Positions 10,201 to 17,675 of a stretch of 64,000 bases of DNA are shown piece after piece (the first letter of the stretch is position 1; each line of letters begins with the position of its first letter). The stretch is from Chryseosolibacter histidinae (lineage in GTDB: Bacteria; Bacteroidota; Bacteroidia; Cytophagales; Cyclobacteriaceae): NCBI RefSeq assembly GCF_018598225.1, contig NZ_JAHESF010000004.1, forward strand, positions 124,001 through 188,000. Direction: 5' to 3'. The position numbers and the translations under genes were made by a program. The notes below the pieces were generated by a model. That model was not told where the DNA came from, did no database searches, and saw only the letters and a list, made by a program, of their open reading frames with translations.

Positions 10201-10316
10201 AGCTCTGTTTGAAAAAAGGTGATTACATACTGGCGTTCTTTCGCGGTAACCCCGCCATCCTGCTTGGTAATAATGGCAAAAAGCTGGGTTAGGGCTTTGA
10301 GAATTTCCTCACTCAT
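7215..10316 (-). CDS. TerB-ABC ATPase-ABC2 permease fusion (ABCG-type half transporter)
   Basis: A 1033-residue protein. Residues 1-140 resemble a TerB-type helical domain (QLFAIITKQDGGVTAKE). A His-rich spot, HKHVHGHIHG, sits near 168-177. An ABC ATPase follows at about 245-480: Walker A GASGAGKTT near 282-290, signature SGGQRKR near 389-395, Walker B LFLDEPTSGL near 409. A linker with a CETCG pair is near 493. Then come ABC2-type membrane segments (about 600-780), a long extracytoplasmic stretch and a last membrane helix near 995-1015. Nucleotide-binding domain first and permease second is the ABCG order. The substrate is unknown. TerB domains are known from stress-linked surface complexes, so a regulatory N-terminus is a fair guess. 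It is the first gene of a minus-strand trio with the two secreted proteins. Confidence 0.85.
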   Translation of the reverse strand: MSEEILKALTQLFAIITKQDGGVTAKERQYVITFFQTELDQDSVKEYLDLYDQFSGYGKADEDDGRTKLTSVKDSVKTLGICKKINKTLTQKQKVVVLIKLLELVGSDKNFSPQRREIINTVSTVFNIIKDEYDLIESFVIGDQAGTLNFSDILLVNAAEKAGDEKVHKHVHGHIHGDLIFMRVQSVEMYFTKYLGDELNLLNGFTMQMNRVYLFSHGSTIKTQAGDALYYSDIVANFNEELKTTKLSFNATIDELKFPNGGIGLRNVKIAEGPGKLIGIMGASGAGKTTLLMVLAGLVEPTQGQILINGFDLHKQKDKIHGVIGYVSQDDLLIEELTVYENLYYNAKLCFANFTEQQLHERVMQVLENLGLDQRKDLRVGNALDKTISGGQRKRLNIALELIREPAILFLDEPTSGLSSRDSENVIDLLKELSLKGKLIFVVIHQPSSDIYKMFDKMVIMDTGGYPAYYGPPVEAVTYFKKSTLQVDANRGQCETCGNVNPEQIFNIIEAKVVDEYGQPTSKRKITPPQWYDLYKERFKITSVEDVREEPPHSLNLPNKARQTWIFTVRDTLSKLSNKQYLLINLLEGPMLALILALIIKYKSAPGGHEYLFRFNENMPAFMLMSIIVALFMGLTVSAEEIIRDRKILKRESFLNLSWNSYLLSKLIILFALSAIQTFSFVLLGNLILEVEWSMLLPFWFVLFTTSCMANVLGLNISSAFNSAVTVYVLIPLLLIPQMILSGLLFSFDKLNNVISTKGKVPVVADMMASRWAYEAMAVYQFKYNSYEEPYFDLDKIEAQSDFRSSFLVDELDKRRKTIAENITEKGDSVREGLQQRLSIIQTTIQGDFFKKGLEGIDLATPWTLEKFTPAFDKKLEAYFNGYRKFYQDIYNKAVATREKLIVFKEADKDAEYDLNYYKNHYHNESLADLVTNVSEKNRIIEYNGKLVQQINPIFLDPQPGNLLDYRAHFFAPRKNLLGAMISTYWFNVLMIWIMTLVLYVTLYFELLKKLVNSFGNMPGKMSLPKVGLPKKK

Positions 10317-10355
10317 GTTTCAGGCAGGTTGGGCTAAAAATAGTTGATAAAGGTA

Positions 10356-10414
10356 TTAAAAAATGCCGGTTACCTTCCAATTTATTATTGCTTAATAAAA
10401 CCGGGAGGTAACCG
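10356..10414 (-). terminator. Rho-independent terminator ending the SiaC transcript
   Basis: On the minus strand the arms CGGTTACCTCCC and GGAAGGTAACCG pair at 11 of 12 positions (plus one G-T) around a 24-base AT-rich loop, followed by CATTTTTT. It begins 24 bp after the siaC stop codon and separates the signalling island from the ABC fusion gene. Confidence 0.75.
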
Positions 10415-10437
10415 AATGTGTAAGAGAATCCCTTTTC

Positions 10438-10800
10438 TTAGTACGTTTTAAACTCGAAAGGTATTTCTACGAGTTCAGAAAATTCCTGGCCAGCTTCTTC
10501 CATATCTTCATCGTCTTCATGAAAATACCAATGGATCTTCATGCCTTTGATATCCTCCAGTGCAGAGAGAACATCGAGGATCAGTTTGGAAGACGCGGTG
10601 TTGAAATATTCAAGCTTGAAGACGAAATCTGTTGAAGGGTTTGCTTCGCTGCCGTATTTGGCAATCCACTCCAGCACGGGCCTGTAAAACTCCGCTGAAT
10701 CTTCCGGCAGTGATCGTCCTGAGATCTCAAAGATCCCATTCTTTTTATCGAGGATTATTTTGGGTGTATCTTCTGTTCCTTCGAGATTTAAGATTTCCAT
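10438..10800 (-). CDS. siaC: SiaC-family regulatory phosphoprotein (DUF1987)
   Basis: A 120-residue cytoplasmic protein of the DUF1987/SiaC family. The conserved block FKLEYFNTASSKLILD holds Thr68, the same residue number as the phosphorylated Thr of Pseudomonas aeruginosa SiaC. There, SiaB phosphorylates SiaC, SiaA (a PP2C phosphatase) removes the phosphate, and unphosphorylated SiaC activates the diguanylate cyclase SiaD. SiaB-like and PP2C-like genes sit directly upstream here, supporting the assignment. No GGDEF protein is present in the window, so the output partner is unknown. It is the last gene of the island. Confidence 0.85.
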   Translation of the reverse strand: MEILNLEGTEDTPKIILDKKNGIFEISGRSLPEDSAEFYRPVLEWIAKYGSEANPSTDFVFKLEYFNTASSKLILDVLSALEDIKGMKIHWYFHEDDEDMEEAGQEFSELVEIPFEFKTY

Positions 10801-10835
10801 GGTATTATACGCTTTATTGTTTCAACATTTATAAT

Positions 10836-11387
10836 TTATTCGGTTGCCTCTCTGGGTACATTAACCTTCAGGCTGAAAAAGCAGTACTCTGCTGACATTT
10901 CGGGGAATTCGAACTCCAGCTTGCCACCTGATTTTCTTGCCATATCTACAAACCCTAAACCTGCTCCGCCTTTTTCAGAGATCGTGGTGTTCTTGATGAT
11001 CTCCTTGTACAATTCTTTCAGTCCCTCTTTGTCAAGTGCGTTGATCTTCTCCAGGCTTTCTTTCAGCTTGGGGATGTTCACCTTGCGGATGGGGTTGCCT
11101 GACATGATGGTGTACCTGTTGGCTTCCCGGCCTATGAGAAAGATCGCTGCATGGCTCCGCGTCTGGCCATCCACCAATTCATCACTGTGTTTCACAATAT
11201 TCTGAAGCGATTCAACCATCACATTAAACACCTTACGCTTGATGTTTGATTCTTCTCCCGATGAATCAATGTTACGCTCGGCCATGGCCAGAATCGACTT
11301 CGTGGTCTCCTGGGTGAAGTCACCCTGGTAAACCAGAATCAGGTTCTGTGACATCATGGTGCGGTGCAGGTCATAGATAAATTTCAT
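10836..11387 (-). CDS. siaB: SiaB-family protein kinase
   Basis: A 183-residue GHKL-like kinase. An N-box-like segment VMVESLQNIVKHS (about residues 56-68) and a glycine-rich lid SEKGGAGLGFVDMARKSG (about 137-154) are the two ATP-binding signatures expected. SiaB proteins phosphorylate SiaC, forming a partner switch comparable to anti-sigma-factor kinases. It lies 35 bp before siaC and 86 bp after the phosphatase gene on the same strand. The ATP-site motifs look intact, so kinase activity is expected. Confidence 0.85.
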   Translation of the reverse strand: MKFIYDLHRTMMSQNLILVYQGDFTQETTKSILAMAERNIDSSGEESNIKRKVFNVMVESLQNIVKHSDELVDGQTRSHAAIFLIGREANRYTIMSGNPIRKVNIPKLKESLEKINALDKEGLKELYKEIIKNTTISEKGGAGLGFVDMARKSGGKLEFEFPEMSAEYCFFSLKVNVPREATE

Positions 11388-11473
11388 GTGTCAAAAAGGG
11401 ATTTACAGTTTGTAGTTTGCTAAGTTATAAGTTTTTAACTAAACCACATGGGGCTAAAGCCAGTGTTGTGGGG

Positions 11474-14400
11474 TTAAAATTTAATTCCGATCAATAGTAC
11501 ATCATCTGTTTGTTTGGTCTCGCCGCGCCAGTTCTCCCATGCCTGATCGAAGATGCGTACGGCTTCCTGCATGGGCAACGTGTGAACCTGTTCGATGATC
11601 TCACGTGTCTTCTTAGGACCGAACTTCCTTCCTTCCGGACCGCCGAACTGATCGGGGAAACCATCAGAGCTGAAGTAGATCGAATCGCCTTTGCCCATCT
11701 TGATCTTCGTGTTGGTAAAGTTAGTTTGGTTCTTAAATATACCTCCGCCGATGGGGAATTTATTTCCTTTCACCTCTTCCATTGCGCCGTTCTTCATAAT
11801 GTACAGCGGCCTGTGCGCGCCGGCGTATTCAACTTCTGAGGTGGCCACGTTGATCTTACACAACGCGATGTCCATACCGTCTTTCGTTGTTGAGTCTTCG
11901 TCCTGGCGCAGGGTGGTAGTAACACCTTCGTCGAGCAGGTCGAGGATTTTGCCGGGCTCGGTGATCTTACGGCTTCGTACGATATCGTTGAGCAGGAAGT
12001 AACCGATGAGCGAAAGCATGGCGCCCGGAACGCCGTGACCTGTACAATCCACCGCCGCGATGAAGATCTCGTCTTTGATCTGCACAAACCAGGGGAAGTC
12101 ACCCGATACCACGTCGCGGGGTTTGTAGAGGATGAACGAATCGGGCAGTGCGCGGTTGATCAACCGTGTGTTGGGCAGGATCGCCGTCTGGATCCGTTTC
12201 GAGTAGTTGATACTTTCTGTGATCTTCTTGTTCTTGTTCTGGATCTCGAGCTCGATCATCTTGCGCTCGGTGATGTCGTGCGATACGACCAGCACGGATT
12301 CGAGCTTTTCCGATTCGTCGAACTCGGGGATCGCATTCACCTGCATCACACGTTTGCCCATCTCCGAAGGGAAGTCCATCTCGGTGGCAACTTTGGCGTT
12401 GGTGGCGTTCACCTGCTCTACGATGCTGAGCCAGCCTTCCAGGATCACGTTGTCGAGCTCGGTCTCTTTTGCTTTTTTGTTGAGGAAGCTCTCCGGCGCC
12501 TTGCCCGTATACGCTTCGATCACCGGGTTGATGTAAGAGATAGAGCCATCTTCGAGACGGGTGATGAGGTCAGGCGAGTTTTCTGACAGCGCCTGCATCT
12601 TGCTTCGCATCCGCTGCTCCTGCTCTGCTCTTCTCCGTTCGGTGATGTCGCGTGAGTTGAGGATGTATCCGTGAATGACGCGGTTAGACATGAAGTTGGT
12701 ACCCAGCGATTCGATCCAGATGTAACTTCCGTCTTTGGCCTTGTATTCGTATTGTACCGTGATCTTCGTATCAGGACTTTCTTTCATCTTGCGGAAGAAC
12801 TCCTTGTACGTGTTGCGGTAGTCGGGGTGTACTTTATCGATGTCGCTCTTGCCGATCAGCTCTTTCTGTCCGTAGCCGAGAATGCTTTCCACAGACGGCG
12901 ACATGTAGCGGATGCTTTCGTCTTCTTCGTAAATGGTGATAACCTCAGAGGCGTTCTCCAGCAGGAGCTGCATACGTTTCTGGGTCCTGTTCACTTCTTC
13001 GATCTGTTCTTCGAGCTTCTGGTTGGAGCGTTGCAGCTCTTCCTGCGTGGCCTGCATTTCTTCGGCATTCTGGCGCAGTACTTCCTGCTTTTCCTTGAGC
13101 TCGTTACTCATCTCCTGCGATTCTGCCAGCAGCCTGCGGGTGCGTTCGTTCACCTTGATGTTGAAGATGGTACGGGCGAGGATCAAGCTCAACTCCTGCA
13201 CGAATTTCACCTGCGAAGGATCGAACTTTTTGAAACCTGCGAACTCCAGCACACCGTAAACTTCTTCGTTGGTGATCAGCGGCACGATGAGGATACAGCT
13301 GGGGCGCTGATCGCCGAGAATACCGGAGGTGATGGTAACATATTCATCGGGGATCTCGGTGCGCATCACGGTATCTTTTTCGGCAGCAGCCTGGCCCACG
13401 AGGCCTTCGGCAAACCTGAATTTCGCTTTCAGGTATTTCCTACGTCCGTAGGCATAGCTGGCGCGCATCTCGATGAGCTGCTTTCCATACTCGTCTTCAT
13501 TCACCACATAGAATGCACCCTGGATGGCGCCGATCTTGTCGATGATGAATTTGATCACGTCTTCTCCCAGGTCATCGATCGCGTCGTGCATCCTGAGGAT
13601 CTCACTGATCTCGGCCACACCGCGTACGATCCAGTTGCGTTCCTTGTCCCTGCGCTCGTTCTCGATGAGGTTGTTGCGCATGTTGATCAGCGACATCCCC
13701 AGCAGGTCGTTATCACTGGCGGGTTTGAAAGCTGTATCATATTTGCCTTCGCCGATGCGTTGGGCGAACTCTGCGTTTCCTTTCAGCGTGTACACCAGCT
13801 CGTCCACTTTAGAGCCCATCTGGCCGAACTCGTCGCTTGTATGCTTGATCGAGTTCTCCGGCAGCATGCCCTGGGCCACCATGCTCAGCTTGTTGCGCAT
13901 GGCGTACAGCGGACGTGTGATGGAGCGGGAGAGGGTCATCGCCAACAGCGTGGTGAGCGCTACAATGCAAAGCCCTGCGTAGGTCAGTGTGTTGATCACC
14001 GTGTTGGTCTCGCCATTGGCTTCGGCGGCGTCTATTTTGGCTACCAGCACCAGGTTGGCGTGGTCAACGGTTCTGGCTACTTCCAGCACCGAGGTGTTGG
14101 CATAGTCTGTTACCTCGGGGGCCAGCGGTTTGTTATCAATGGCTCTTTTGATGTTGGCAACCACTCTGTCGTTCTGGCTGAAGGTGGTAACGGTTGCCTT
14201 CTTGCGCAGCGGGCTCACGTAGGCGATGTTGCCGTTGAGCGGATTGTATTGGGCCAGCAGCACCTCACCGGTCTCACCCAGGCCATGGCGGTCTTTCAGC
14301 ACATCAAAACCTTTGCTCAGGTTCAGCCTCACGATGAGCAGCTTGTTGCCTGCGGCGGTGGTGATAGGAGCGCCTGCGTATGTATGGAATCCTAATGAGT

Positions 14401-14992
14401 CGGTGCGGATGGTGCTGAAGTAGATGCCTTTCTGGGCTTCAGCGAAGAGCGCGCCGTCGGGATCGAGAAAGTTGCCTGATTTGCCATCGGTTGAGGTAAT
14501 GATGCTTCCGGTGGGGGAAGTGATCAGGATCTGTTCAAATCCAAAGTTGTCTTTCTGTTTTACCAGGAAATCTTTCAGGGGATTGCCGCCATTACCTTCC
14601 GGCGCTGCGCCAGTTGTTTCTTCCGCTGATTCATCGGGCGCTTCACCCGATGTTGCCTCAGTGCTTTCCGTGGGAGCGTCTGCCACCATCATCGCCATAA
14701 GGTCTCCGCCTTCAGCCGGCGCAGGGGTGGAGGTGCCGCCTGACTTGATCGTCTCGGCCTCCTGCAGCACCTGGATCTTGGCTACATACTTTTCAAGGTA
14801 AGTGCTGAAATATCCTGCGCGGTTATCGGCCACCACGCCCAGGTTGGTAACATACTTCTCCTGGTTAGCCTTCCTGATGTAGTCGTAGGTAAAAAAGCTT
14901 ATGGTTGTCACTGCCACGAGCGACAGGAGCAGTATAAGGAGGGTGATCTTTGTGCTTATGTTGATACTTTTCATCATGACCTTTCTCGCCAA
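11474..14992 (-). CDS. Membrane sensor protein phosphatase: Cache-like/HAMP/GAF/PAS/PAS/PP2C (SpoIIE)
   Basis: A 1172-residue protein. TM1 is at about 14-34, an extracytoplasmic sensor at 35-330 containing an Ala/Glu/Gly-rich low-complexity insert (about 88-140), TM2 at 333-352, HAMP at about 353-410, GAF at 455-612, a coiled coil at 613-680 with the motif RQNAEEMQATQEE (640-652), two PAS domains (about 675-785 and 795-910) and a SpoIIE-type PP2C phosphatase at 940-1172. Metal-binding Asp candidates are Asp982 (VDCTGHG), Asp1039/1041 and Asp1163/1164 (TDDVLL). This is the SiaA counterpart by context: it should dephosphorylate SiaC. Compared with Pseudomonas SiaA it has extra GAF and PAS input. 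It starts 12 bp after the stop of the GAF gene upstream, so they form one transcript. Confidence 0.88.
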   Translation of the reverse strand: MARKVMMKSINISTKITLLILLLSLVAVTTISFFTYDYIRKANQEKYVTNLGVVADNRAGYFSTYLEKYVAKIQVLQEAETIKSGGTSTPAPAEGGDLMAMMVADAPTESTEATSGEAPDESAEETTGAAPEGNGGNPLKDFLVKQKDNFGFEQILITSPTGSIITSTDGKSGNFLDPDGALFAEAQKGIYFSTIRTDSLGFHTYAGAPITTAAGNKLLIVRLNLSKGFDVLKDRHGLGETGEVLLAQYNPLNGNIAYVSPLRKKATVTTFSQNDRVVANIKRAIDNKPLAPEVTDYANTSVLEVARTVDHANLVLVAKIDAAEANGETNTVINTLTYAGLCIVALTTLLAMTLSRSITRPLYAMRNKLSMVAQGMLPENSIKHTSDEFGQMGSKVDELVYTLKGNAEFAQRIGEGKYDTAFKPASDNDLLGMSLINMRNNLIENERRDKERNWIVRGVAEISEILRMHDAIDDLGEDVIKFIIDKIGAIQGAFYVVNEDEYGKQLIEMRASYAYGRRKYLKAKFRFAEGLVGQAAAEKDTVMRTEIPDEYVTITSGILGDQRPSCILIVPLITNEEVYGVLEFAGFKKFDPSQVKFVQELSLILARTIFNIKVNERTRRLLAESQEMSNELKEKQEVLRQNAEEMQATQEELQRSNQKLEEQIEEVNRTQKRMQLLLENASEVITIYEEDESIRYMSPSVESILGYGQKELIGKSDIDKVHPDYRNTYKEFFRKMKESPDTKITVQYEYKAKDGSYIWIESLGTNFMSNRVIHGYILNSRDITERRRAEQEQRMRSKMQALSENSPDLITRLEDGSISYINPVIEAYTGKAPESFLNKKAKETELDNVILEGWLSIVEQVNATNAKVATEMDFPSEMGKRVMQVNAIPEFDESEKLESVLVVSHDITERKMIELEIQNKNKKITESINYSKRIQTAILPNTRLINRALPDSFILYKPRDVVSGDFPWFVQIKDEIFIAAVDCTGHGVPGAMLSLIGYFLLNDIVRSRKITEPGKILDLLDEGVTTTLRQDEDSTTKDGMDIALCKINVATSEVEYAGAHRPLYIMKNGAMEEVKGNKFPIGGGIFKNQTNFTNTKIKMGKGDSIYFSSDGFPDQFGGPEGRKFGPKKTREIIEQVHTLPMQEAVRIFDQAWENWRGETKQTDDVLLIGIKF

Positions 14993-15004
14993 TGGGGTTT
15001 ATGC

Positions 15005-15763
15005 TTACTTGCCTGAAACTCTGTCTGCTATCAATTGAGCGGAATCCTCTACAAACTTGCGCTGGTGTTCATTGAGCGGGGAGAAGGAAGCGATCTCCAT
15101 CACGCCGGTCACCTGCTCCTGCTTTTTGAGGGATACGATGAGCAGGTATCGCGGAGAGGCGCTGCCCAGTCCTGAAATGATCTTCACATATCCTTCGGGG
15201 ATATCATCCACGTACAATGTTTTTCCTGAGGCGCCGGCCTGGCCGATGAGACCTTCGCCGATCTCGTAGCTGATCACGGTACTTTCTGCGATGGCCAGGG
15301 CATAACCTGCCTTGAGCTCGAACGTACGTTTGCCTTCTTCTTCTTTCAGCGTATAAACAGCACCCTGCCCGGCGTCGAGCTGCTTGCAGATGGCGTGCAG
15401 TCCTGCCTGGATGATCGTCTTTTCGGTGCCGCCCTGCCTGAGGCTGTCTTTCACGTTGTCTAGCGAGATGGTAGCCTTGTCGGTGTCGCTGCGGTTTCCG
15501 TCGGCATCGGTTGTGTCGGTCTGCTTATCGCGGAACACCACCACTTCGTTCTTGTAAGTGAGCGCATGCCACACGGTGAAGGCGCCGATCAAAAAGGTGA
15601 TGCCCGGAACAAGATAGACGTTGAACAATGCGGGATGCCCGTCTGAGATCATGAGGTTATAGGGCAGCCGGTAGATCTGATAGATGGAAGCCATAATTCC
15701 TACCAGGAAAAGCGCAGCCATGAGGAGGCTCAGCTTATAGCGATCTTTAAACAGGTCAATCAT
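15005..15763 (-). CDS. Membrane-anchored GAF-domain protein
   Basis: A 252-residue protein with two N-terminal membrane helices (about 10-32 and 48-68), a polar linker and one GAF domain (about 105-250). The GAF carries the block IPEGYVKIISGLG, closely matching IPDEYVTITSG in the phosphatase and IPEEYIRITSGLG in the HAMP-GAF protein of the same island, so the three GAF domains appear paralogous. There is no output domain; it may act as a sensor subunit for a partner. Its start overlaps the cheB-like stop by 4 bases (15760-15763), indicating translational coupling. Confidence 0.8.
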   Translation of the reverse strand: MIDLFKDRYKLSLLMAALFLVGIMASIYQIYRLPYNLMISDGHPALFNVYLVPGITFLIGAFTVWHALTYKNEVVVFRDKQTDTTDADGNRSDTDKATISLDNVKDSLRQGGTEKTIIQAGLHAICKQLDAGQGAVYTLKEEEGKRTFELKAGYALAIAESTVISYEIGEGLIGQAGASGKTLYVDDIPEGYVKIISGLGSASPRYLLIVSLKKQEQVTGVMEIASFSPLNEHQRKFVEDSAQLIADRVSGK

Positions 15764-16353
15764 CTGTATTGCTTGTCAAGTTCTTTGAAAAATTCAACGA
15801 TCTGGTCTACCCTCAGCACATGGTCGATCTTGGTGGCGGCCAGCGCTGCCTTGGGCATGGTATCGATCATACATTCGGTGGGCTCCTGAACAATGGTCAG
15901 TCCGCCTTTCTCATGGATGGCCCTCATACCTTGCGCGCCGTCGCGGTTGGCACCTGAGAGCAGGATGCCGATCAGCTTTTCTTTGTACACAAAGCCACAG
16001 GTGCTCAGGGTGATGTCAATAGCAGGCCTGGAGTTGTTGACCATCTCTTCGGTTGACAGTGCGAAATAATGTCCGAGCTCTACTGACATATGATAGTTGG
16101 CCGGTGCCAGGTAGACACCACCCTTTTTTATATTTTCCTTATCGTGTGGTTCGGTCACCTGCACAACGCTTTTGATGGAGAGCGCTTCCACGAATCCATT
16201 ACGCACGTGCTTGAGTCTGTGCAGGCACATGATAATGGGCAACGGGAAACCCTTTGGCAGTTGCGACAGGATCTTCACCATACCCTGGAAGCTGCCCGCT
16301 GACCCTCCTATAACAACGGCTTTGAAGCTGTTATTTAAGTTGTATTTGTTCAT
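15760..16353 (-). CDS. Stand-alone CheB-type methylesterase domain
   Basis: A 197-residue CheB catalytic domain without the usual N-terminal receiver. The triad reads Ser18 (GGSAGS), His45 (MCLHR) and Asp138 (GANRDGAQGM). CheB removes methyl groups from, or deamidates, glutamate/glutamine side chains on chemoreceptor helices. Lacking a receiver, it cannot be switched by CheA in the usual way. No cheA, cheW or mcp gene lies nearby; the likely substrates are the coiled coils of the island's own sensors. It follows the cheR-like gene by 19 bp. Confidence 0.88.
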   Translation of the reverse strand: MNKYNLNNSFKAVVIGGSAGSFQGMVKILSQLPKGFPLPIIMCLHRLKHVRNGFVEALSIKSVVQVTEPHDKENIKKGGVYLAPANYHMSVELGHYFALSTEEMVNNSRPAIDITLSTCGFVYKEKLIGILLSGANRDGAQGMRAIHEKGGLTIVQEPTECMIDTMPKAALAATKIDHVLRVDQIVEFFKELDKQYR

Positions 16354-16372
16354 GCGCCGTGACAGCTACCCT

Positions 16373-17209
16373 TTAATCCTTTATTTTCTTATAAATTTTT
16401 TCTTCGTTGTTCACCACAATGAAGCGGTTCGCATAATCGCACCAGATCAGCGACTCTTTCGAGCCGATGGCCAGGTAGCCGTACTTGAACAAGCTTTCGT
16501 GGAATTTCTTGAGCACCTCGTTCTGCAAAGACTGGTTGAAGTAGATCATCACATTGCGGCACAGCACGAGGTCGAACTTATTGAAGATCTCACCCAGCAC
16601 GAGGTCATGTTTCCTGAACGACACGTTGGCGAACAGCTCGCGGTTGAAGATGGCGTTGCCGTTCTCCTCCCGGTAGTAATCTTTCAGCGATGATGCCGAC
16701 CCCTGGAACCGGATGTAATTTTTTTCATTCAGTTCCATATTTTTAATGGGATACGTCGCCGTCTTCGCCCGTTCGAGAATATTCACGTCAAGGTCTGTGG
16801 CGATCAGGGTCACATCCTGCAGGATCCCCATCTCTTTCAGCATGATGCACATGGTGAGCACTTCCTCGCCCGAGGAGCAGCCCGCATGCCAGATCTTGAA
16901 CTGTTTGTGGTTAAGCATGATGGCCGGAATGATCTCTTCCCGCATCACCCGCCAGAAGCTGGGGTCGCGGAACATCTCCGTAACGTTTACCGTAAGCTCG
17001 TCGAGGAATTCATTGATGAATACAGGAGTATCCGTAAGCTTTTTGAGCAGGGTGTCTACCGTGAGCTTCTTGAGCTCCATGATGCGCAGCACACGCCTTT
17101 TAAAGGATGACATGGCATAGTTCCGAAAGTCATAATTGTACTTTTGGTGGATGAGTTCAGAAATACGTTTCAGATCAGCAATGTCAATGTCCTGCATGAA
17201 AGGGGGCAT
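16373..17209 (-). CDS. CheR-type protein-glutamate methyltransferase
   Basis: A 278-residue CheR: an N-terminal helical domain (about 8-75), then the SAM-binding domain with NVTEMFRDP near 80-88, the glycine motif WHAGCSSGEE near 109-118 and LCRNVMIYF near 218-226. It methylates glutamates on receptor helices using SAM. The ATG at 17209 gives the longest form; ATG at 17197 (MQDIDIADL) is equally possible and would drop four residues. It is probably the first gene of a transcript cheR-cheB-GAF-phosphatase-siaB-siaC. No tetratricopeptide or receiver extension is present. Confidence 0.9.
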   Translation of the reverse strand: MPPFMQDIDIADLKRISELIHQKYNYDFRNYAMSSFKRRVLRIMELKKLTVDTLLKKLTDTPVFINEFLDELTVNVTEMFRDPSFWRVMREEIIPAIMLNHKQFKIWHAGCSSGEEVLTMCIMLKEMGILQDVTLIATDLDVNILERAKTATYPIKNMELNEKNYIRFQGSASSLKDYYREENGNAIFNRELFANVSFRKHDLVLGEIFNKFDLVLCRNVMIYFNQSLQNEVLKKFHESLFKYGYLAIGSKESLIWCDYANRFIVVNNEEKIYKKIKD

Positions 17210-17516
17210 TTTAAAAACCCAAAGTTAATTTTCAATCTGCCGTCTCTGAAGGTATTTTGGCGTAAATATTACATATGTTCATCCGCCTTGTACCCTGCTC
17301 ATTTTCGAGGAAAATGAATTTAGGCATTTTGTGCTAAATAGCTGAAAAAAAAGCATTTATAACAACTAAACCCGGGATTATTATAAACTCACAGGGGCCT
17401 GCCAAAATTTTTCAGGCAGGGGGGTGCAAGTTCAAACACTTAAAATTATATTTGGCAAGTTGCAATCGATCTGATAAGCCCGCCTGATTGATGGCTCACA
17501 CATATTCGTTCATAAT
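17210..17516. other. Intergenic region upstream of cheR with a plus-strand promoter-like box
   Basis: About 300 AT-rich bases. It should contain the minus-strand promoter of the cheR operon, which I could not place. A 6-bp-arm hairpin CCTGCC/GGCAGG lies at 17398-17420. A plus-strand -7 box TATATTTG at 17447-17454 faces the small open frame at 17517. Confidence 0.5.
17447..17454 (+). promoter_or_regulatory. TAnnTTTG -7 promoter box
   Basis: TATATTTG fits the Bacteroidota -7 consensus exactly and lies 62 bases before the ATG of the 45-codon frame. No convincing -33 TTTG element was seen. Confidence 0.4.
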
Positions 17517-17654
17517 ATGGTAAAGCAATTCATCGTACAATGCCTCTTTTTTCAAAGTGATGAAAAAATGCATAAGCTCTTCGGAGCGCTGAGCTGGCTC
17601 AGTATCATGCTGTTCATTTATGCCGTGGTCAACCTCTTGCAGACCTGGCAATAG
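17517..17654 (+). CDS. Possible small membrane protein (45 aa)
   Basis: An open frame MVKQFIVQCLFFQSDEKMHK… ending …VNLLQTWQ with TAG. The second half is a hydrophobic helix (WLSIMLFIYAVVNLL, about residues 27-41), as in single-span small proteins. A shorter start at Met18 would leave 28 residues. The support is the consensus -7 box upstream, the location in a non-coding gap, and a stop 22 bases before the convergent HAMP-GAF gene ends. No homologue is recognised, so this is a candidate only; chance hydrophobic frames of this size are common. Confidence 0.35.
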   Translation: MVKQFIVQCLFFQSDEKMHKLFGALSWLSIMLFIYAVVNLLQTWQ

Positions 17655-17675
17655 CAAGGTGAGTCTGTGAATTGT

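Noticed and set aside
12671-14395. 574-codon plus-strand open frame
   Set aside because: It is the complement of the phosphatase gene; composition (many His, Phe, Val, Gln) is that of a reverse frame, and no family is seen.
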